This document shows positions 1-8,822 of a stretch of 64,000 bases of DNA, in pieces. The notes under the pieces were generated by a model, which had not been told where the DNA came from, ran no database searches, and worked only from the letters and a program-made list of their open reading frames with translations. This DNA comes from Bacteroidota bacterium (GTDB lineage Bacteria > Bacteroidota > Bacteroidia > B-17B0 > Aurantibacillaceae). The stretch lies in the NCBI GenBank assembly GCA_030692515.1, contig JAUXZS010000050.1, positions 36,062-100,061 of the forward strand, written 5' to 3'. How positions within the stretch are numbered: the stretch's first letter is position 1; the number at the start of each line of letters is the position of its first letter. Position numbers and translations under genes: made by a program.

Positions 1-1181
1 ACTACACAAGCAGAAATTTTTTCAGCTAATTCCTTTGTCTGTTCTTCTGTCCAAGTGCAGCGAATACCAAACGAAATTAATTTACCAACTACTTCTTGTG
101 ATTTTGGAATATTTAAGTTGTTGTAGTCTTGAGGTGCGCCCAAAACTTGTATTGCCAATTTAGAAGCTGTTTTTAAATTTTTAATATGGTCCCATTGATT
201 TATAAAATGATACATATTGGTATACCAATAATTAAAACCACTAACGCCTGCTTTATTAAATTCATCAACAGTTCGTTTAGCTATTTCAGTATTTGGTAAA
301 AATATATTTAAAAAAGTTCCTGAATCGCCATTATCATCACCTAACTTTGAAAAACTAATGCCTTCTGTTTTTGACAAATGATTTTGCAGTGTTTTTTTAT
401 GTTTTAAATTTTCTGTGCGAATAAAAGGCACTTTACGAGTTTGCGCAACGCCAACAGCAGCGTGTAATTCGCTAATTCTATAATTAAAACCAATAATGGG
501 ATGATTTTCCATTCCTCTATTATTTCCAACATGGTCATGACCATGATCACAATAACTATCGGCTAATTTAAATGTACTTTCATCATTTGTTACCAATATG
601 CCACCTTCGCCAGCTGTAGCGATTTTAAAAAAGTCAAATGAATATGCGCCAGCTTTACCAAAACAACCAGTAGCAACTCCTTTATAAGACGCCGCAAATG
701 CTTGGCCGGCATCTTCTACTAAAATTAATTTATTTTCGTTTATTACCGTCATTATTTCGTCCATATTGGCATTACCACCGCACATATGCACTAAACAAAC
801 AGCTTTTGTTTTAGGAGTAATTGCATTCTTAATGCCTGAAGCGCTTAAACAAAGGGTTTCATCTATTTCTGCAAAAACAGGCAATGCACCAAGCATTAAA
901 ACAGCCTCAACAGTTGCTATATAGGTAAATGGTGGACAAATTACTTCGTCTCCTGCTCCAATCCCTGAAGCAGCTAAAGCAGCCATAATTGCGGCAGACC
1001 CGTTAGATACTGCTAAAGCATATTTTGCCTTAGTTATTTTTTTTGCTTCTTCTTCAAAATCTTTTGCTTTCCAAATATTGTTTCGTTGAGCTTCATGATT
1101 AAAACGGAACATAATTCCAGTAGACAATACATCTTCAATTTCTTTACGCTCTTCGGCGCCAAATAATTCTGTTCCCGGCAT
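1..1181 (-). CDS. DegT/DnrJ/EryC1/StrS aminotransferase, KdnA-like (3' end cut by window)
   Basis: PLP-dependent sugar aminotransferase, read from the ATG whose complement is at 1179-1181; the gene runs off the left edge, so the C-terminus is missing. The N-terminus MPGTELFGAEER, the VSNGSAA and GAGDEV motifs, the SFDFFK segment with the Schiff-base lysine followed by GEGG, and a CDHGHDH motif are all visible. This combination is what I recall from the KdnA-type 8-amino-3,8-dideoxy-manno-octulosonate transaminases, which make the 8-amino-Kdo sugar of some lipopolysaccharides. Family membership is seen in the sequence; the KdnA substrate is inference. It is a host gene outside the mobile element. 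Confidence 0.85.
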   Translation of the reverse strand, partial: MPGTELFGAEERKEIEDVLSTGIMFRFNHEAQRNNIWKAKDFEEEAKKITKAKYALAVSNGSAAIMAALAASGIGAGDEVICPPFTYIATVEAVLMLGALPVFAEIDETLCLSASGIKNAITPKTKAVCLVHMCGGNANMDEIMTVINENKLILVEDAGQAFAASYKGVATGCFGKAGAYSFDFFKIATAGEGGILVTNDESTFKLADSYCDHGHDHVGNNRGMENHPIIGFNYRISELHAAVGVAQTRKVPFIRTENLKHKKTLQNHLSKTEGISFSKLGDDNGDSGTFLNIFLPNTEIAKRTVDEFNKAGVSGFNYWYTNMYHFINQWDHIKNLKTASKLAIQVLGAPQDYNNLNIPKSQEVVGKLISFGIRCTWTEEQTKELAEKISACV

Positions 1182-1294
1182 GGTATATGATTTTAAGGTT
1201 TAAAGTTACAATTTATTGAGTGTTTATCAAAAACGTAGAATTAATAAGAATGTTGCCTTTTTTTAAGACGTAAATTAAAATTTAAAAAAGAGAA

Positions 1295-1756
1295 TTAATT
1301 TGGAAAATAATAAAAATTATTTTCTGCATCTACAATTCCAAAATTTGCTGAAACAAGTTTGTGGTTTTCGTAATAGCAATCTAAGCCGGCACTATCAAAG
1401 CTTATTCGTTTCTCGCCCCATTCATGTGTTTCGGTATCGGTAAGAGCAAAGCCATTTGCTTTCATTAACTCAATTAATTCTTTTTCTTTAAGTGTAAATA
1501 GTTTTACATCAAACAATAAAGTTTCTTTATTATCAATCTCTACACTCGAAAAAGTTTGGTTTTTGTTATTATCAAAAAAAATAGAAAAGCCCAAATCCCA
1601 GTAATGATAAACTAAAGAAGAGGTATTTAAAATATCATCGGTAAGTGTTTGTGTTTCTTCGGGCTCACCAAATACAGCTTTAATGTTCTCTCGGGTTTCA
1701 CCAAAAGAGATTGAGCAAAAGCCTTTTAGAAGTTTTATTATTGGAAGTTGAAGCAT
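1295..1756 (-). CDS. hypothetical protein, 153 aa
   Basis: Small soluble acidic protein with no signal peptide or membrane segment and no family I recognise. It shows a mixed alpha/beta pattern, with an aromatic segment near residue 50 (YHYWDLGFSIFF) and a C-terminal YYENH...NNFYYFPN strand pair. It lies between the aminotransferase and tRNA-Lys, separated from each by more than 100 bp, and is probably a single transcription unit. It is the last host gene before the integration site. The function is unknown. Confidence 0.6.
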   Translation of the reverse strand: MLQLPIIKLLKGFCSISFGETRENIKAVFGEPEETQTLTDDILNTSSLVYHYWDLGFSIFFDNNKNQTFSSVEIDNKETLLFDVKLFTLKEKELIELMKANGFALTDTETHEWGEKRISFDSAGLDCYYENHKLVSANFGIVDAENNFYYFPN

Positions 1757-1826
1757 TACAAGGCTAATGTATAAAAAGTGTTGAAAACAATGAAAAAAGA
1801 AATATTAAATATTTACAAAAATTATT

Positions 1827-1857
1827 TTGGAAATGAGTAAAATGCAAGTATATTTGC
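1827..1857 (+). promoter_or_regulatory. Bacteroidota-type promoter for tRNA-Lys
   Basis: TTTG at 1827-1830 and TATATTTG at 1850-1857 are separated by 19 bp. This matches the -33 TTTG / -7 TAnnTTTG promoter of Bacteroidota. The tRNA begins about 87 bp further on, which implies a processed 5' leader. Confidence 0.7.
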
Positions 1858-1944
1858 ACTCCGATTTTGAAAATACAAGTAGAAATTGGGCCCGCACACG
1901 AAATGCATCTTTAATTAGAAGCGATTCCTGCGAAAAAGTGAAAT

Positions 1945-2017
1945 GATTCCGTAGCTCAGCTGGTAGAGCATTACACTTTTAATGTAGGGGTCCTGGGTTC
2001 GAATCCCAGCGGGATCA
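1945..2017 (+). tRNA. tRNA-Lys(TTT), integration target
   Basis: A complete cloverleaf is present. The acceptor stem GATTCCG pairs with CGGGATC, the D-arm is GCTC...GAGC, the anticodon stem TTACA/TGTAG has loop CTTTTAA with anticodon TTT, the T-arm is CTGGG/CCCAG with loop TTCGAAT, and the discriminator base is A. CCA is not encoded. The serine recombinase ORF on the other strand runs into this gene and stops within its anticodon arm, which marks the tRNA as the likely attachment site. I see no second full copy of the 3' part in the window. Confidence 0.95.
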
Positions 2018-3533
2018 CCCGATGGGACTGAGTTGAGAAATCAACATCAGTCCCATTTTTATTTGCCCCAAAAGCATTGATTTTACTACATATTTTGTAA
2101 ACAACGCTCATCATATTTTTGGTTCGATATTCATTATTTTCAAAAACTAATTTCTCAGGAAAAATCGAACCAATTAGTTTTTGCTTAGTGTCTAAATTTG
2201 CTTTTTCGTACTGACTAGCAAAGTGTTTTAATAAACTAAAACCTCCATCAACATATCTTTTATAGTTAGCATCTAAACTTGCCACTTCAATAACCTTACG
2301 GGATAACCTATCAATTTCAGGTTGAAACTGGGATTTAATCTCTCTGAACTCTGATGAAGTTATATCGCCATCCAACATCATTTGCTGGGCTTTAGAAAGC
2401 CTATCTTTATTTAAGCTAATTTCAACATTAATAGATTTAATAGCTTGGCTTTTATTTTCTCCATTTGACTTAAACATTTCAAGTATTACTTTAGAATAAG
2501 CATCTATTACTTGTGGCTTAAATTCAAACTTCAATAACTCACTTAAAAACACTTGGTTAGCTTCAGGTGCTTTAAAACGCTCTCCACATCCCTTTTTGCA
2601 ATGGTAATAAAAGTATCTATTACCTGCCCGCCCTTTTGATGCACTCCCAGTTAATTTTTCACCGCATTTTTTGCAAACCAAAAAGCCTCTTAAAGGCAAT
2701 TCATCTTTTGCCGTATTCTTCATGGGAACGTTCCGTTTACGACCATCTAAAATATCTTGTACTTTATAAAATAGGTCTTCAGAAATTATGGGTGGGTGCA
2801 TTCCATTTACAATATCGGAAGGCTCATCTTTGTATGCAGGTACTTGAATCTTACCACAATACACAGGGTTGCGCACTAATACCCACATATTGTTCTTACT
2901 GCAATCAAAGCCTTTGTCGGCTGCCATTTTTCTTACTTGTTCAATATTGTAAATGCCATTCGCTAATTCTTCAAAAATAAATTTGACATAAATGGCATCA
3001 TCACTTGGTAGAATGATTTTGTTATTAAGTTCATCTCGTGTGTTCTTGTAGCCTTTCGGAGCAGTAGCCATCCATCGCCCTTCTTTCCTAGCTCTCCGCA
3101 TTCCCACCAAAACATTTAAAGCCCTTCTATCGTTTTCAACTTCCGGTGCTGCCAAATAAAATGCCAGCATGATTTTATTTTCAGGTATAGCTAAGTCCAA
3201 TGGTTGCTCCATCGCTTGTGGCTCAACTCCTAATCTGTTTAATTGGCTAATCATGCTGTAAGCATCGCCAGCATTACGTGAAAACCTATCCCATTTTGTA
3301 AACAACAGTAGGTCGGCATAGTTTTTATGTTTCTTTAGTGTTGCCAATAACTTTATAAATTCGGGTCGATTAAATGTTTTTGCAGAATAGTCCTCTTTAT
3401 AAATTGCAACTACTTCAATATTTTGTAGTTCACAATATTTTTCCAATCGCTCTAATTGATGTTTTAAACTATAACCTTTATCGGCTTGTTCATCGGTTGA
3501 TACTCTGATGTAAATAATTGCTCTTCGTTTCAT
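1971..3533 (-). CDS. large serine recombinase / integrase
   Basis: Large serine site-specific recombinase of 520 aa, the probable integrase and excisionase of the element. Order: N-terminal resolvase domain with catalytic Ser in RVSTDEQ (Ser12) and the FTKWDRFSRN helix near residue 80; recombinase domain (about 160-270, ...PKGYKN and NPVYCGK); zinc ribbon (about 285-320, CKKCGEKL and HCKKGC); then a coiled coil (about 365-420). The last 12 or so residues (LGFEPRTPTLKV) are antisense tRNA-Lys, and the preceding residues derive from the tRNA terminator region, so the C-terminus is formed at the attachment site. A small gene lies 1 bp upstream and is probably co-transcribed. Confidence 0.95.
   Translation of the reverse strand: MKRRAIIYIRVSTDEQADKGYSLKHQLERLEKYCELQNIEVVAIYKEDYSAKTFNRPEFIKLLATLKKHKNYADLLLFTKWDRFSRNAGDAYSMISQLNRLGVEPQAMEQPLDLAIPENKIMLAFYLAAPEVENDRRALNVLVGMRRARKEGRWMATAPKGYKNTRDELNNKIILPSDDAIYVKFIFEELANGIYNIEQVRKMAADKGFDCSKNNMWVLVRNPVYCGKIQVPAYKDEPSDIVNGMHPPIISEDLFYKVQDILDGRKRNVPMKNTAKDELPLRGFLVCKKCGEKLTGSASKGRAGNRYFYYHCKKGCGERFKAPEANQVFLSELLKFEFKPQVIDAYSKVILEMFKSNGENKSQAIKSINVEISLNKDRLSKAQQMMLDGDITSSEFREIKSQFQPEIDRLSRKVIEVASLDANYKRYVDGGFSLLKHFASQYEKANLDTKQKLIGSIFPEKLVFENNEYRTKNMMSVVYKICSKINAFGANKNGTDVDFSTQSHRVIPLGFEPRTPTLKV
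2022..2060 (+). terminator. intrinsic terminator downstream of tRNA-Lys
   Basis: A perfect 10-bp stem ATGGGACTGA / TCAGTCCCAT (2022-2031 and 2047-2056) is followed by a T run on the + strand. A smaller GTTGA/TCAAC stem sits inside the loop. It lies on the element side of the tRNA and also encodes recombinase C-terminal residues on the other strand. Confidence 0.8.
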
Positions 3534-3534
3534 A

Positions 3535-3822
3535 TTACGCTGATTTTAAATAGTCATTATTTTCTTCTTTAATTTTCGATATGGAAATAATATTTGCCTC
3601 TCCCTGCGTTGCCAAATATTGTTCTTCTTTATCTTTCATGTATTCTTTAAACATGATGAAATCAATTTCAGCAATGATGTATAAGAAGTCCCTAATTTCT
3701 TTTATATCATCATCACTAAAATTATCTCCATTCTTGTTAAGCATCTTTTTAAATTCCTCCAAACTAATTTTTGGTTTGATTAATTGCTTCGCTTCTTCCA
3801 GTTTAAAATTTGTCTTTTTCAT
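3535..3822 (-). CDS. small protein upstream of the recombinase, 95 aa
   Basis: Charged, mostly helical protein without a signal peptide or a recognised domain. It ends 1 bp before the recombinase start codon, so the two are almost certainly one operon. Small partners in this position can be recombination directionality factors or regulators, but nothing in the sequence proves either role. The start ATG lies about 30 bp downstream of a TATATTTG promoter box on the minus strand. Confidence 0.7.
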   Translation of the reverse strand: MKKTNFKLEEAKQLIKPKISLEEFKKMLNKNGDNFSDDDIKEIRDFLYIIAEIDFIMFKEYMKDKEEQYLATQGEANIISISKIKEENNDYLKSA

Positions 3823-3852
3823 AGCTCATTTTTTTGCTAAAATGGCACAGAA

Positions 3853-3893
3853 CAAATATACGTAATAATTTACTTATATTATTGATTATCAAT
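3853..3893 (-). promoter_or_regulatory. promoter and palindrome for the recombinase operon
   Basis: On the minus strand TATATTTG (complement of 3853-3860) is a good -7 box, about 30 bp upstream of the 95-aa gene start. Just upstream, 3881-3893 is a perfect odd palindrome ATTGAT-T-ATCAAT placed where a -33 element would be, so it is a candidate operator. I saw no clear TTTG -33 box. Confidence 0.5.
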
Positions 3894-4085
3894 GTATTGT
3901 GTTTATGATTTTTAGCTTTTTTTTACACAAAACTAATTTAAGAAAAAAGGCAACTAAGCGGATATTTAACCTCGATGACTGTAACTGAATTTTAATTGAT
4001 ACTGTATTGCTTAGATTATTTTTGCTTTTTAATAATTCTATTGGCAATAAAATTATCTATCGAATTTTTTAGGTTTTGATAGCAT

Positions 4086-4119
4086 TATTTTCACTTTTGT
4101 AAACTTCTATTTTCACTTT
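4086..4119. repeat. two 12-bp direct repeats 22 bp apart
   Basis: TATTTTCACTTT occurs exactly at 4086-4097 and 4108-4119, start to start 22 bp, about two helical turns. The second copy is exactly 32 bp from the first unit of the neighbouring repeat array. Confidence 0.75.
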
Positions 4120-4139
4120 ACGGAGCGATTTTTGCATAC

Positions 4140-4225
4140 TACGATAGAGTTAAAAACAGTTCTTTAAAAATTGCGATGAGGTTAGAAACATCATTTTAAA
4201 GTTTACGATGTAATTGAAAACATCG
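4140..4225. repeat. three imperfect 22-bp direct repeats with 32-bp period
   Basis: Units start at 4140 (TACGATAGAG...), 4172 (TGCGATGAGG...) and 4204 (TACGATGTAA...), each continuing with a TT[A/G]AAAACA-like half. The spacing is exactly 32 bp twice, about three helical turns, so the units would face the same side of the DNA. This suggests binding sites for a multimeric protein (iterons or accessory sites). Confidence 0.65.
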
Positions 4226-4371
4226 GTTCACTTATTAGGATGTATTCAAGGAGTATTTAAGGACAAAATTTCGAGTTTGGGGTGCATTTGTGGAACAATT
4301 AACCAAAGTTAAAATAAAGCAATTAAATCTGCATTTTTTGGGTTTTTCTAATGCAAACTAAAAGAGAATCA

Positions 4372-6612
4372 TTAATAATTCAAACTAACTCCTACACCAA
4401 ACCCCATATCGCTATCGTAATGAGTTCTAACTCCAAGATTTTTATTTAAGATGTATCGCAGGTCAATCATATATTCTTTGTCTGTATTAATCATAAATCC
4501 AGCCCGTAATCTTTTAGTTATTGGTATATCCTCTCTCATTAATTGTAACCTTACATTACCATCCTGATACACTTCGGCTTGAGCAATTATTAGCATAGGC
4601 AATGTGTAATTAATTCCTAAACTGATTTGCGCTCGGTTGTCTTTTGTGTTTGTTTGAGAAAATAAATTTGTTTCTTGTTCGTCTATTCCTAATTTACGGT
4701 AACGCCAATCAAACCCTACAAATGGCATAAACCATTGCATTTTGCCGATGTACCGCCCAATATGAGTTTCAGTTTCATACCCATGTTTATCATGGTAGCC
4801 TAATCGCCACTCTGTACCAATACTCCAACGTGTGTTTTGTATCATTGCCATTCCATCATTTCCGTTTGAAGCAAAATCATTTTCCAGCATTAAATGAAAT
4901 TTTCTATCATCGCTTTTTAATTTACGATACGCATATTTTGGATTTGGAATTAATGGATTGTTCGCTTGATTTTCATAAGTAAAAACTCGTCCCATACCGC
5001 TCATCATGTGATATAAAATATGACAATGAAAAAACCAATCACCTTCTACATTTGCATTAAATTCTAAAGTGTCAGTTTCCATTGGCATAATATCTACGAT
5101 GTTTTTTAATGGCGAATTGTTACCGTGTCCGTTTAGTAATCTAAAATCGTGTCCATGCAAGTGCATGGGGTGGCGCATCATAGAGCCATTGTAAATTATC
5201 ATTCTCACATTTTCGCCTTTTTTAATTAATATTTTATCGGTTTCAGAAACTACTTTGTTATTCAAACTCCAAACGTAACGATTCATGTTACCTGTAAGTT
5301 CAAAACGTAATTCTTTTACTATTGCCTCTTTTGGGAGACTTGTACTTACTGGCGATTTTAACATGGAATAGTTTAGTGTAACAATATCAGAAAGTTTATT
5401 GCTATTGTATTGTTCGCTACCCATCTTCATGTCATTCATTTTGTGTTTATCTTCGCCAGTAATTTCAGGATACATTACTACATTCATATCCATTTGATTA
5501 AGGCTCATTTGCATTCCCATATCATCTAAATTGCCATTCATTTTCATCATGCCGTTCATCATCTTCATTCCTTCAAAATATTTTAATTTTGGAAGGGGTG
5601 CGGTTAATTGCTTAATGCCATTACCCAAATACATCGAAGCGGAATTAATACGGTCTTCGCTGGTGGCTAAAAATTCGTAGGAGGTACTATCGTTAGGTAT
5701 GGTAACAATTATATCATACGTTTCGGAAACAGCTATAATTAGCCTATCTACATCTACTGGCTCTACATCATTACCATCGTTAGCTACAACGGTTATTTTT
5801 CCCCCTGCGTATGTTAGCCAAAAATAAGTGGACGCTCCTCCATTTGAAACCCTTAATCTTACCTTATCTCCGCCTTTAAACTGTGAAAGTTGTTGTTCGT
5901 TTATACCGTTCATTAAAAATTTATTGTAGTAAACATCGCTTACATCCATAGCCAACATCCGCTTCCATTCGTTCTTCAATTTGGTTTTGAGATGCTTTTG
6001 CTTAATGGCTTCGGCATAACTTTGTGTAGTACCTTTTTTTATAGCAAACCAATCCGTAGCGTTATGTAGCATTCGGTGTACATTATTAGGATTATAGTTT
6101 GTCCACTCACTTAAAACAACCGGTATAGTAGGTAAATCATCAATCCCTTTTCTAAATGTTTTATCGTCTTCACGCTTATTCATTATAAATGAACCGTACA
6201 TTCCTATTTGTTCCTGTAAGCCCGAATGACTGTGATACCAATGTGTGCCGTTTTGGATAATAGGAAATTTATACAAATGCGTAGTGTGTGGTTTAATAGG
6301 CATTTGCGTAAGATAAGGTACGCCATCTTCTTTATTTGGCAAAAATAAACCGTGCCAATGTAATGATGTGCTTTCATTTAATTCATTACGTACGTATATT
6401 TCGGCGGTATCTCCTTCAGTAAACGTAAGTGTTGGCATTGGTATTTGTCCGTTTACTGCAATGGCTCGTTTTTCTTTCCCAGCAAAATTTACAAGAGTAT
6501 CTTTAACAAACAAATCATAACGTATGGTTTTTTGTGCTTGAACTATATTAGTCGTAACTAACAGTATAATTACTTGCAACAGTTTTTTGTAACTACTTTT
6601 TTTAATATCCAT
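4372..6612 (-). CDS. multicopper oxidase CopA fused to a CopB-like outer-membrane barrel
   Basis: Signal peptide (1-26, ending VQAQ), then a three-cupredoxin CopA-type cuprous oxidase. Copper ligands are HWHG (85-88), HWYHSH (124-129), HPMHLHGH (481-488) and HCHILYHMMSGM (529-540). A Met-rich stretch at about 349-400 is typical of Cu(I)-binding loops. After residue 560 about 185 further residues of alternating aromatic strands end in VGVSLNY, resembling CopB (PF05275) outer-membrane proteins. CopA and CopB are usually separate genes, so this appears to be a fusion that would tether the oxidase to the outer membrane. It is last in a long copper operon. Confidence 0.88.
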   Translation of the reverse strand: MDIKKSSYKKLLQVIILLVTTNIVQAQKTIRYDLFVKDTLVNFAGKEKRAIAVNGQIPMPTLTFTEGDTAEIYVRNELNESTSLHWHGLFLPNKEDGVPYLTQMPIKPHTTHLYKFPIIQNGTHWYHSHSGLQEQIGMYGSFIMNKREDDKTFRKGIDDLPTIPVVLSEWTNYNPNNVHRMLHNATDWFAIKKGTTQSYAEAIKQKHLKTKLKNEWKRMLAMDVSDVYYNKFLMNGINEQQLSQFKGGDKVRLRVSNGGASTYFWLTYAGGKITVVANDGNDVEPVDVDRLIIAVSETYDIIVTIPNDSTSYEFLATSEDRINSASMYLGNGIKQLTAPLPKLKYFEGMKMMNGMMKMNGNLDDMGMQMSLNQMDMNVVMYPEITGEDKHKMNDMKMGSEQYNSNKLSDIVTLNYSMLKSPVSTSLPKEAIVKELRFELTGNMNRYVWSLNNKVVSETDKILIKKGENVRMIIYNGSMMRHPMHLHGHDFRLLNGHGNNSPLKNIVDIMPMETDTLEFNANVEGDWFFHCHILYHMMSGMGRVFTYENQANNPLIPNPKYAYRKLKSDDRKFHLMLENDFASNGNDGMAMIQNTRWSIGTEWRLGYHDKHGYETETHIGRYIGKMQWFMPFVGFDWRYRKLGIDEQETNLFSQTNTKDNRAQISLGINYTLPMLIIAQAEVYQDGNVRLQLMREDIPITKRLRAGFMINTDKEYMIDLRYILNKNLGVRTHYDSDMGFGVGVSLNY

Positions 6613-6634
6613 TTTATCACAATTACTATTTTAC

Positions 6635-7444
6635 TCACTTAGTTACATTAAAAAAAGTGTATTCAAATTTTATAAGAAAGCCATTTGGTGCAGTACGAAG
6701 CATATTACTATACAATTCTTTTCGATACGCTAAATCTATTCTTGCCCTGCTTCTAATTATAAATTGAATTGAAGGAACAATATCTAAATTTGATTTACTA
6801 TTTTGATTTAGTGTTTGTCCTAAAAATTCAACCATTAAATTAATGTTCGTTTGTTTAAAGTTTTTATATACTCTTGGATACATTAATCGTCCGAATGATA
6901 AAGTATAATTAGTTGCATCCTTACTCTGTGATTTTGGAAATTTATTTGCAGAAGTGTTATCTGTTACATTTTCATAGCTTATAGAAGCACTAATAGCTAA
7001 CTTACTCACTAACTGGGTAGCAATAATTCCCAATTCACCTCCCGAATTATGACCCATCGTTTCTAATTCTTCCTGATGAATATCCGCTCTATTAATACTG
7101 AAACGTCCATAGGTAGCTAATCTAAAATGTTTATGAATATCATCATTACTGTAAAATCTATATTTAGCATAAAAACTACCTCCTTCTAAATTTAGCCCAC
7201 CCGTAGCTCTATTACTTTGAAAACTTTGTAAATGCACCATCCATTTTTGATTAATGCCCCACATTATTTCAGGCATTAAATGGTAATTAAGTTTGTTGTT
7301 TTTGTCAAACATAAAACTGTTCATGGTTCTAACTCCTATTGAACCCGTTGGCATATTACTAGCAGGTTCGGTCATTACAAAAAGTTCCTGTGCTTTGGTT
7401 TGTAACTGGATTAAGAGTATTAAAATAATTATACCCTTTTTCAT
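6635..7444 (-). CDS. outer-membrane beta-barrel protein of the copper locus
   Basis: Protein of 269 aa with a signal peptide (1-18, ending TKAQ), then alternating hydrophobic/aromatic strands ending in KFEYTFFNVTK, as in an outer-membrane barrel. It has no metal-ligand cluster beyond scattered Met and His. Its first codon overlaps the end of the upstream HMA gene by 4 bp, and it lies 22 bp before the CopA-CopB fusion, so it is translationally coupled to copper genes. A porin or scaffold role is inference. Confidence 0.7.
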   Translation of the reverse strand: MKKGIIILILLIQLQTKAQELFVMTEPASNMPTGSIGVRTMNSFMFDKNNKLNYHLMPEIMWGINQKWMVHLQSFQSNRATGGLNLEGGSFYAKYRFYSNDDIHKHFRLATYGRFSINRADIHQEELETMGHNSGGELGIIATQLVSKLAISASISYENVTDNTSANKFPKSQSKDATNYTLSFGRLMYPRVYKNFKQTNINLMVEFLGQTLNQNSKSNLDIVPSIQFIIRSRARIDLAYRKELYSNMLRTAPNGFLIKFEYTFFNVTK

Positions 7445-7947
7445 TCCTGAACTAATTTTATATGATAATCGTTTTCATTATTAACCGAATATGTTGCATA
7501 CTTAATATACTTTTTAGAAAGCTTTTTAAATTCTTTTGCGGTTACATATCCTTTATCAAGTACCCTAAATTGTTTCTCTCCATTTAAAGTTTGAGAATTA
7601 GTATCAATAAACACGTAATTATTTTCTTGCTTACCATCCTCAATAGCAAAGTTTGAATAAGAAATATAGAGAACCATTGTGCCAACAAAGAATCCTGCCT
7701 TTTCCACTCTATCCTTAAAATCTTGAGGCGTTAAATTATGTTCGGCTTTTAGTATTACAGTAAACAAATTTTTATTCAAATCAATCTCCACTTTATCTAC
7801 GCCATCTATTACTTGAAGTTGCTTGTATATAGCATTACTACACATAGAACAAGTAAGCCCAGTGGCTACAATATCAACTTTTTTTAACTGTGCGTTGGCA
7901 GTATTAATTAATACAAAGCCAAGTACTAGAATCATTAATTTTTTCAT
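7441..7947 (-). CDS. periplasmic heavy-metal-associated (HMA) domain protein
   Basis: Signal peptide (1-19, ending NAQ), then an HMA ferredoxin-like fold with the metal motif GLTCSMCSN at about 30-38 and the usual beta-alpha-beta spacing to about residue 90. The C-terminal half (about 95-168) has no family I recognise. It probably binds Cu(I) in the periplasm and passes it to the neighbouring oxidase or barrel. It overlaps the next gene by 4 bp. Confidence 0.82.
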   Translation of the reverse strand: MKKLMILVLGFVLINTANAQLKKVDIVATGLTCSMCSNAIYKQLQVIDGVDKVEIDLNKNLFTVILKAEHNLTPQDFKDRVEKAGFFVGTMVLYISYSNFAIEDGKQENNYVFIDTNSQTLNGEKQFRVLDKGYVTAKEFKKLSKKYIKYATYSVNNENDYHIKLVQE

Positions 7948-7953
7948 GCAACT

Positions 7954-8781
7954 TTATTTAATTGTCTCTACTGTTTTACCACAACTTAACATTTGAGAAC
8001 CGTAATAAGGGTTTTTGATAGCACTTTCTTTACTCAGCCAGTTTGCTCCTTTGCCATCGTTATACATAGGGCAATGTTGGTAGTAAATTGTACCGGGTTG
8101 TTTAGATACTTTTATTAATTCATAAATATTTTTTGAAAGCGTAACAAAATGGTCTCTTTGATGACTGGCTTCCTTAGTTTCGTTTATATGTGCGGCATCA
8201 AAAACCAAGTCTTTCATTACTTTCATCCAAACGTTATGTTCTTCAGTAGTTAGTTTATCCATTTTAATTTCATTAATGGATTTTACCAATTCACTTGCTT
8301 TTTGCGAAGCCAAGTTTCCATCCGTACTAACCAACGCATCTTTTAAAGAAAAATAATTGCTAAATACTTTTGCTAATTGATTTGTTACTTGTGTTCCTGT
8401 ATTAACTTCTGTTTCATTTTTGGTTTCACTTTTTAGTGTTTTACTTTGTTTTCTTTCGTATTTACAGCACCCATGTAAACTTGCATATACGTTATCAGGA
8501 GCAAGGTATTTTTCGTTATCATATCCTGATAAAGCGATGCGCTTTAATATTGCATCCGTGCTTGTCTTTTTAGTATCGTAAGTAACAATAGCTAATTTGG
8601 TATCTGTATTCCATACTACTTTTGAAGTTTTCTTTTTGTTACCTGATTTTTCTATTGTGTTTTTACACATATCGCAATTACCCGACACTTTAACCGTATC
8701 AGTTTTAGCATTTTTAATTTGTGCATGGCTAATTATAAATGATAATAATAATGCCATAAAAGTTAATCCTGTTTTTTTCAT
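7954..8781 (-). CDS. HMA plus DUF3347 copper-binding protein
   Basis: I chose the ATG at 8781 (MKKTGLTFMALLLS) because it opens a clear signal peptide; the longer frame to 8874 would start inside the upstream gene. After the signal peptide comes an HMA-like domain with GNCDMCKNTIE and the tail motif HGCCKYERK. Then a DUF3347 domain (about residues 125-240, helical, DALVSTDGNLASQKA) and a C-terminal HCPMYNDGKGANW...NPYYGSQMLSCG segment typical of periplasmic copper-binding proteins. Its N-terminal third is a paralogue of the 15990-16325 lipoprotein. Role: periplasmic copper sequestration. Confidence 0.85.
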   Translation of the reverse strand: MKKTGLTFMALLLSFIISHAQIKNAKTDTVKVSGNCDMCKNTIEKSGNKKKTSKVVWNTDTKLAIVTYDTKKTSTDAILKRIALSGYDNEKYLAPDNVYASLHGCCKYERKQSKTLKSETKNETEVNTGTQVTNQLAKVFSNYFSLKDALVSTDGNLASQKASELVKSINEIKMDKLTTEEHNVWMKVMKDLVFDAAHINETKEASHQRDHFVTLSKNIYELIKVSKQPGTIYYQHCPMYNDGKGANWLSKESAIKNPYYGSQMLSCGKTVETIK

Positions 8782-8822
8782 TTTGTACATTTTAATTGTT
8801 TGTTTTATTGATTTATTATTTT

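Larger units (their letters stand above)
3823..4371. other. 549-bp non-coding region between recombinase and copper cargo
   Basis: No convincing ORF. It contains the recombinase promoter and palindrome near its left end and an ordered set of direct repeats at 4086-4225, listed separately. The rest is AT-rich and unremarkable. It could hold the excision control or origin sequences of the element. Confidence 0.6.

Noticed and set aside
2636..2980. Plus-strand ORF opposite the recombinase
   Set aside because: Lies wholly inside the recombinase gene in another frame, with no start context or recognisable domain.
4140..4225. CRISPR array
   Set aside because: Units are imperfect, only three, and the 10-bp spacers are far too short.
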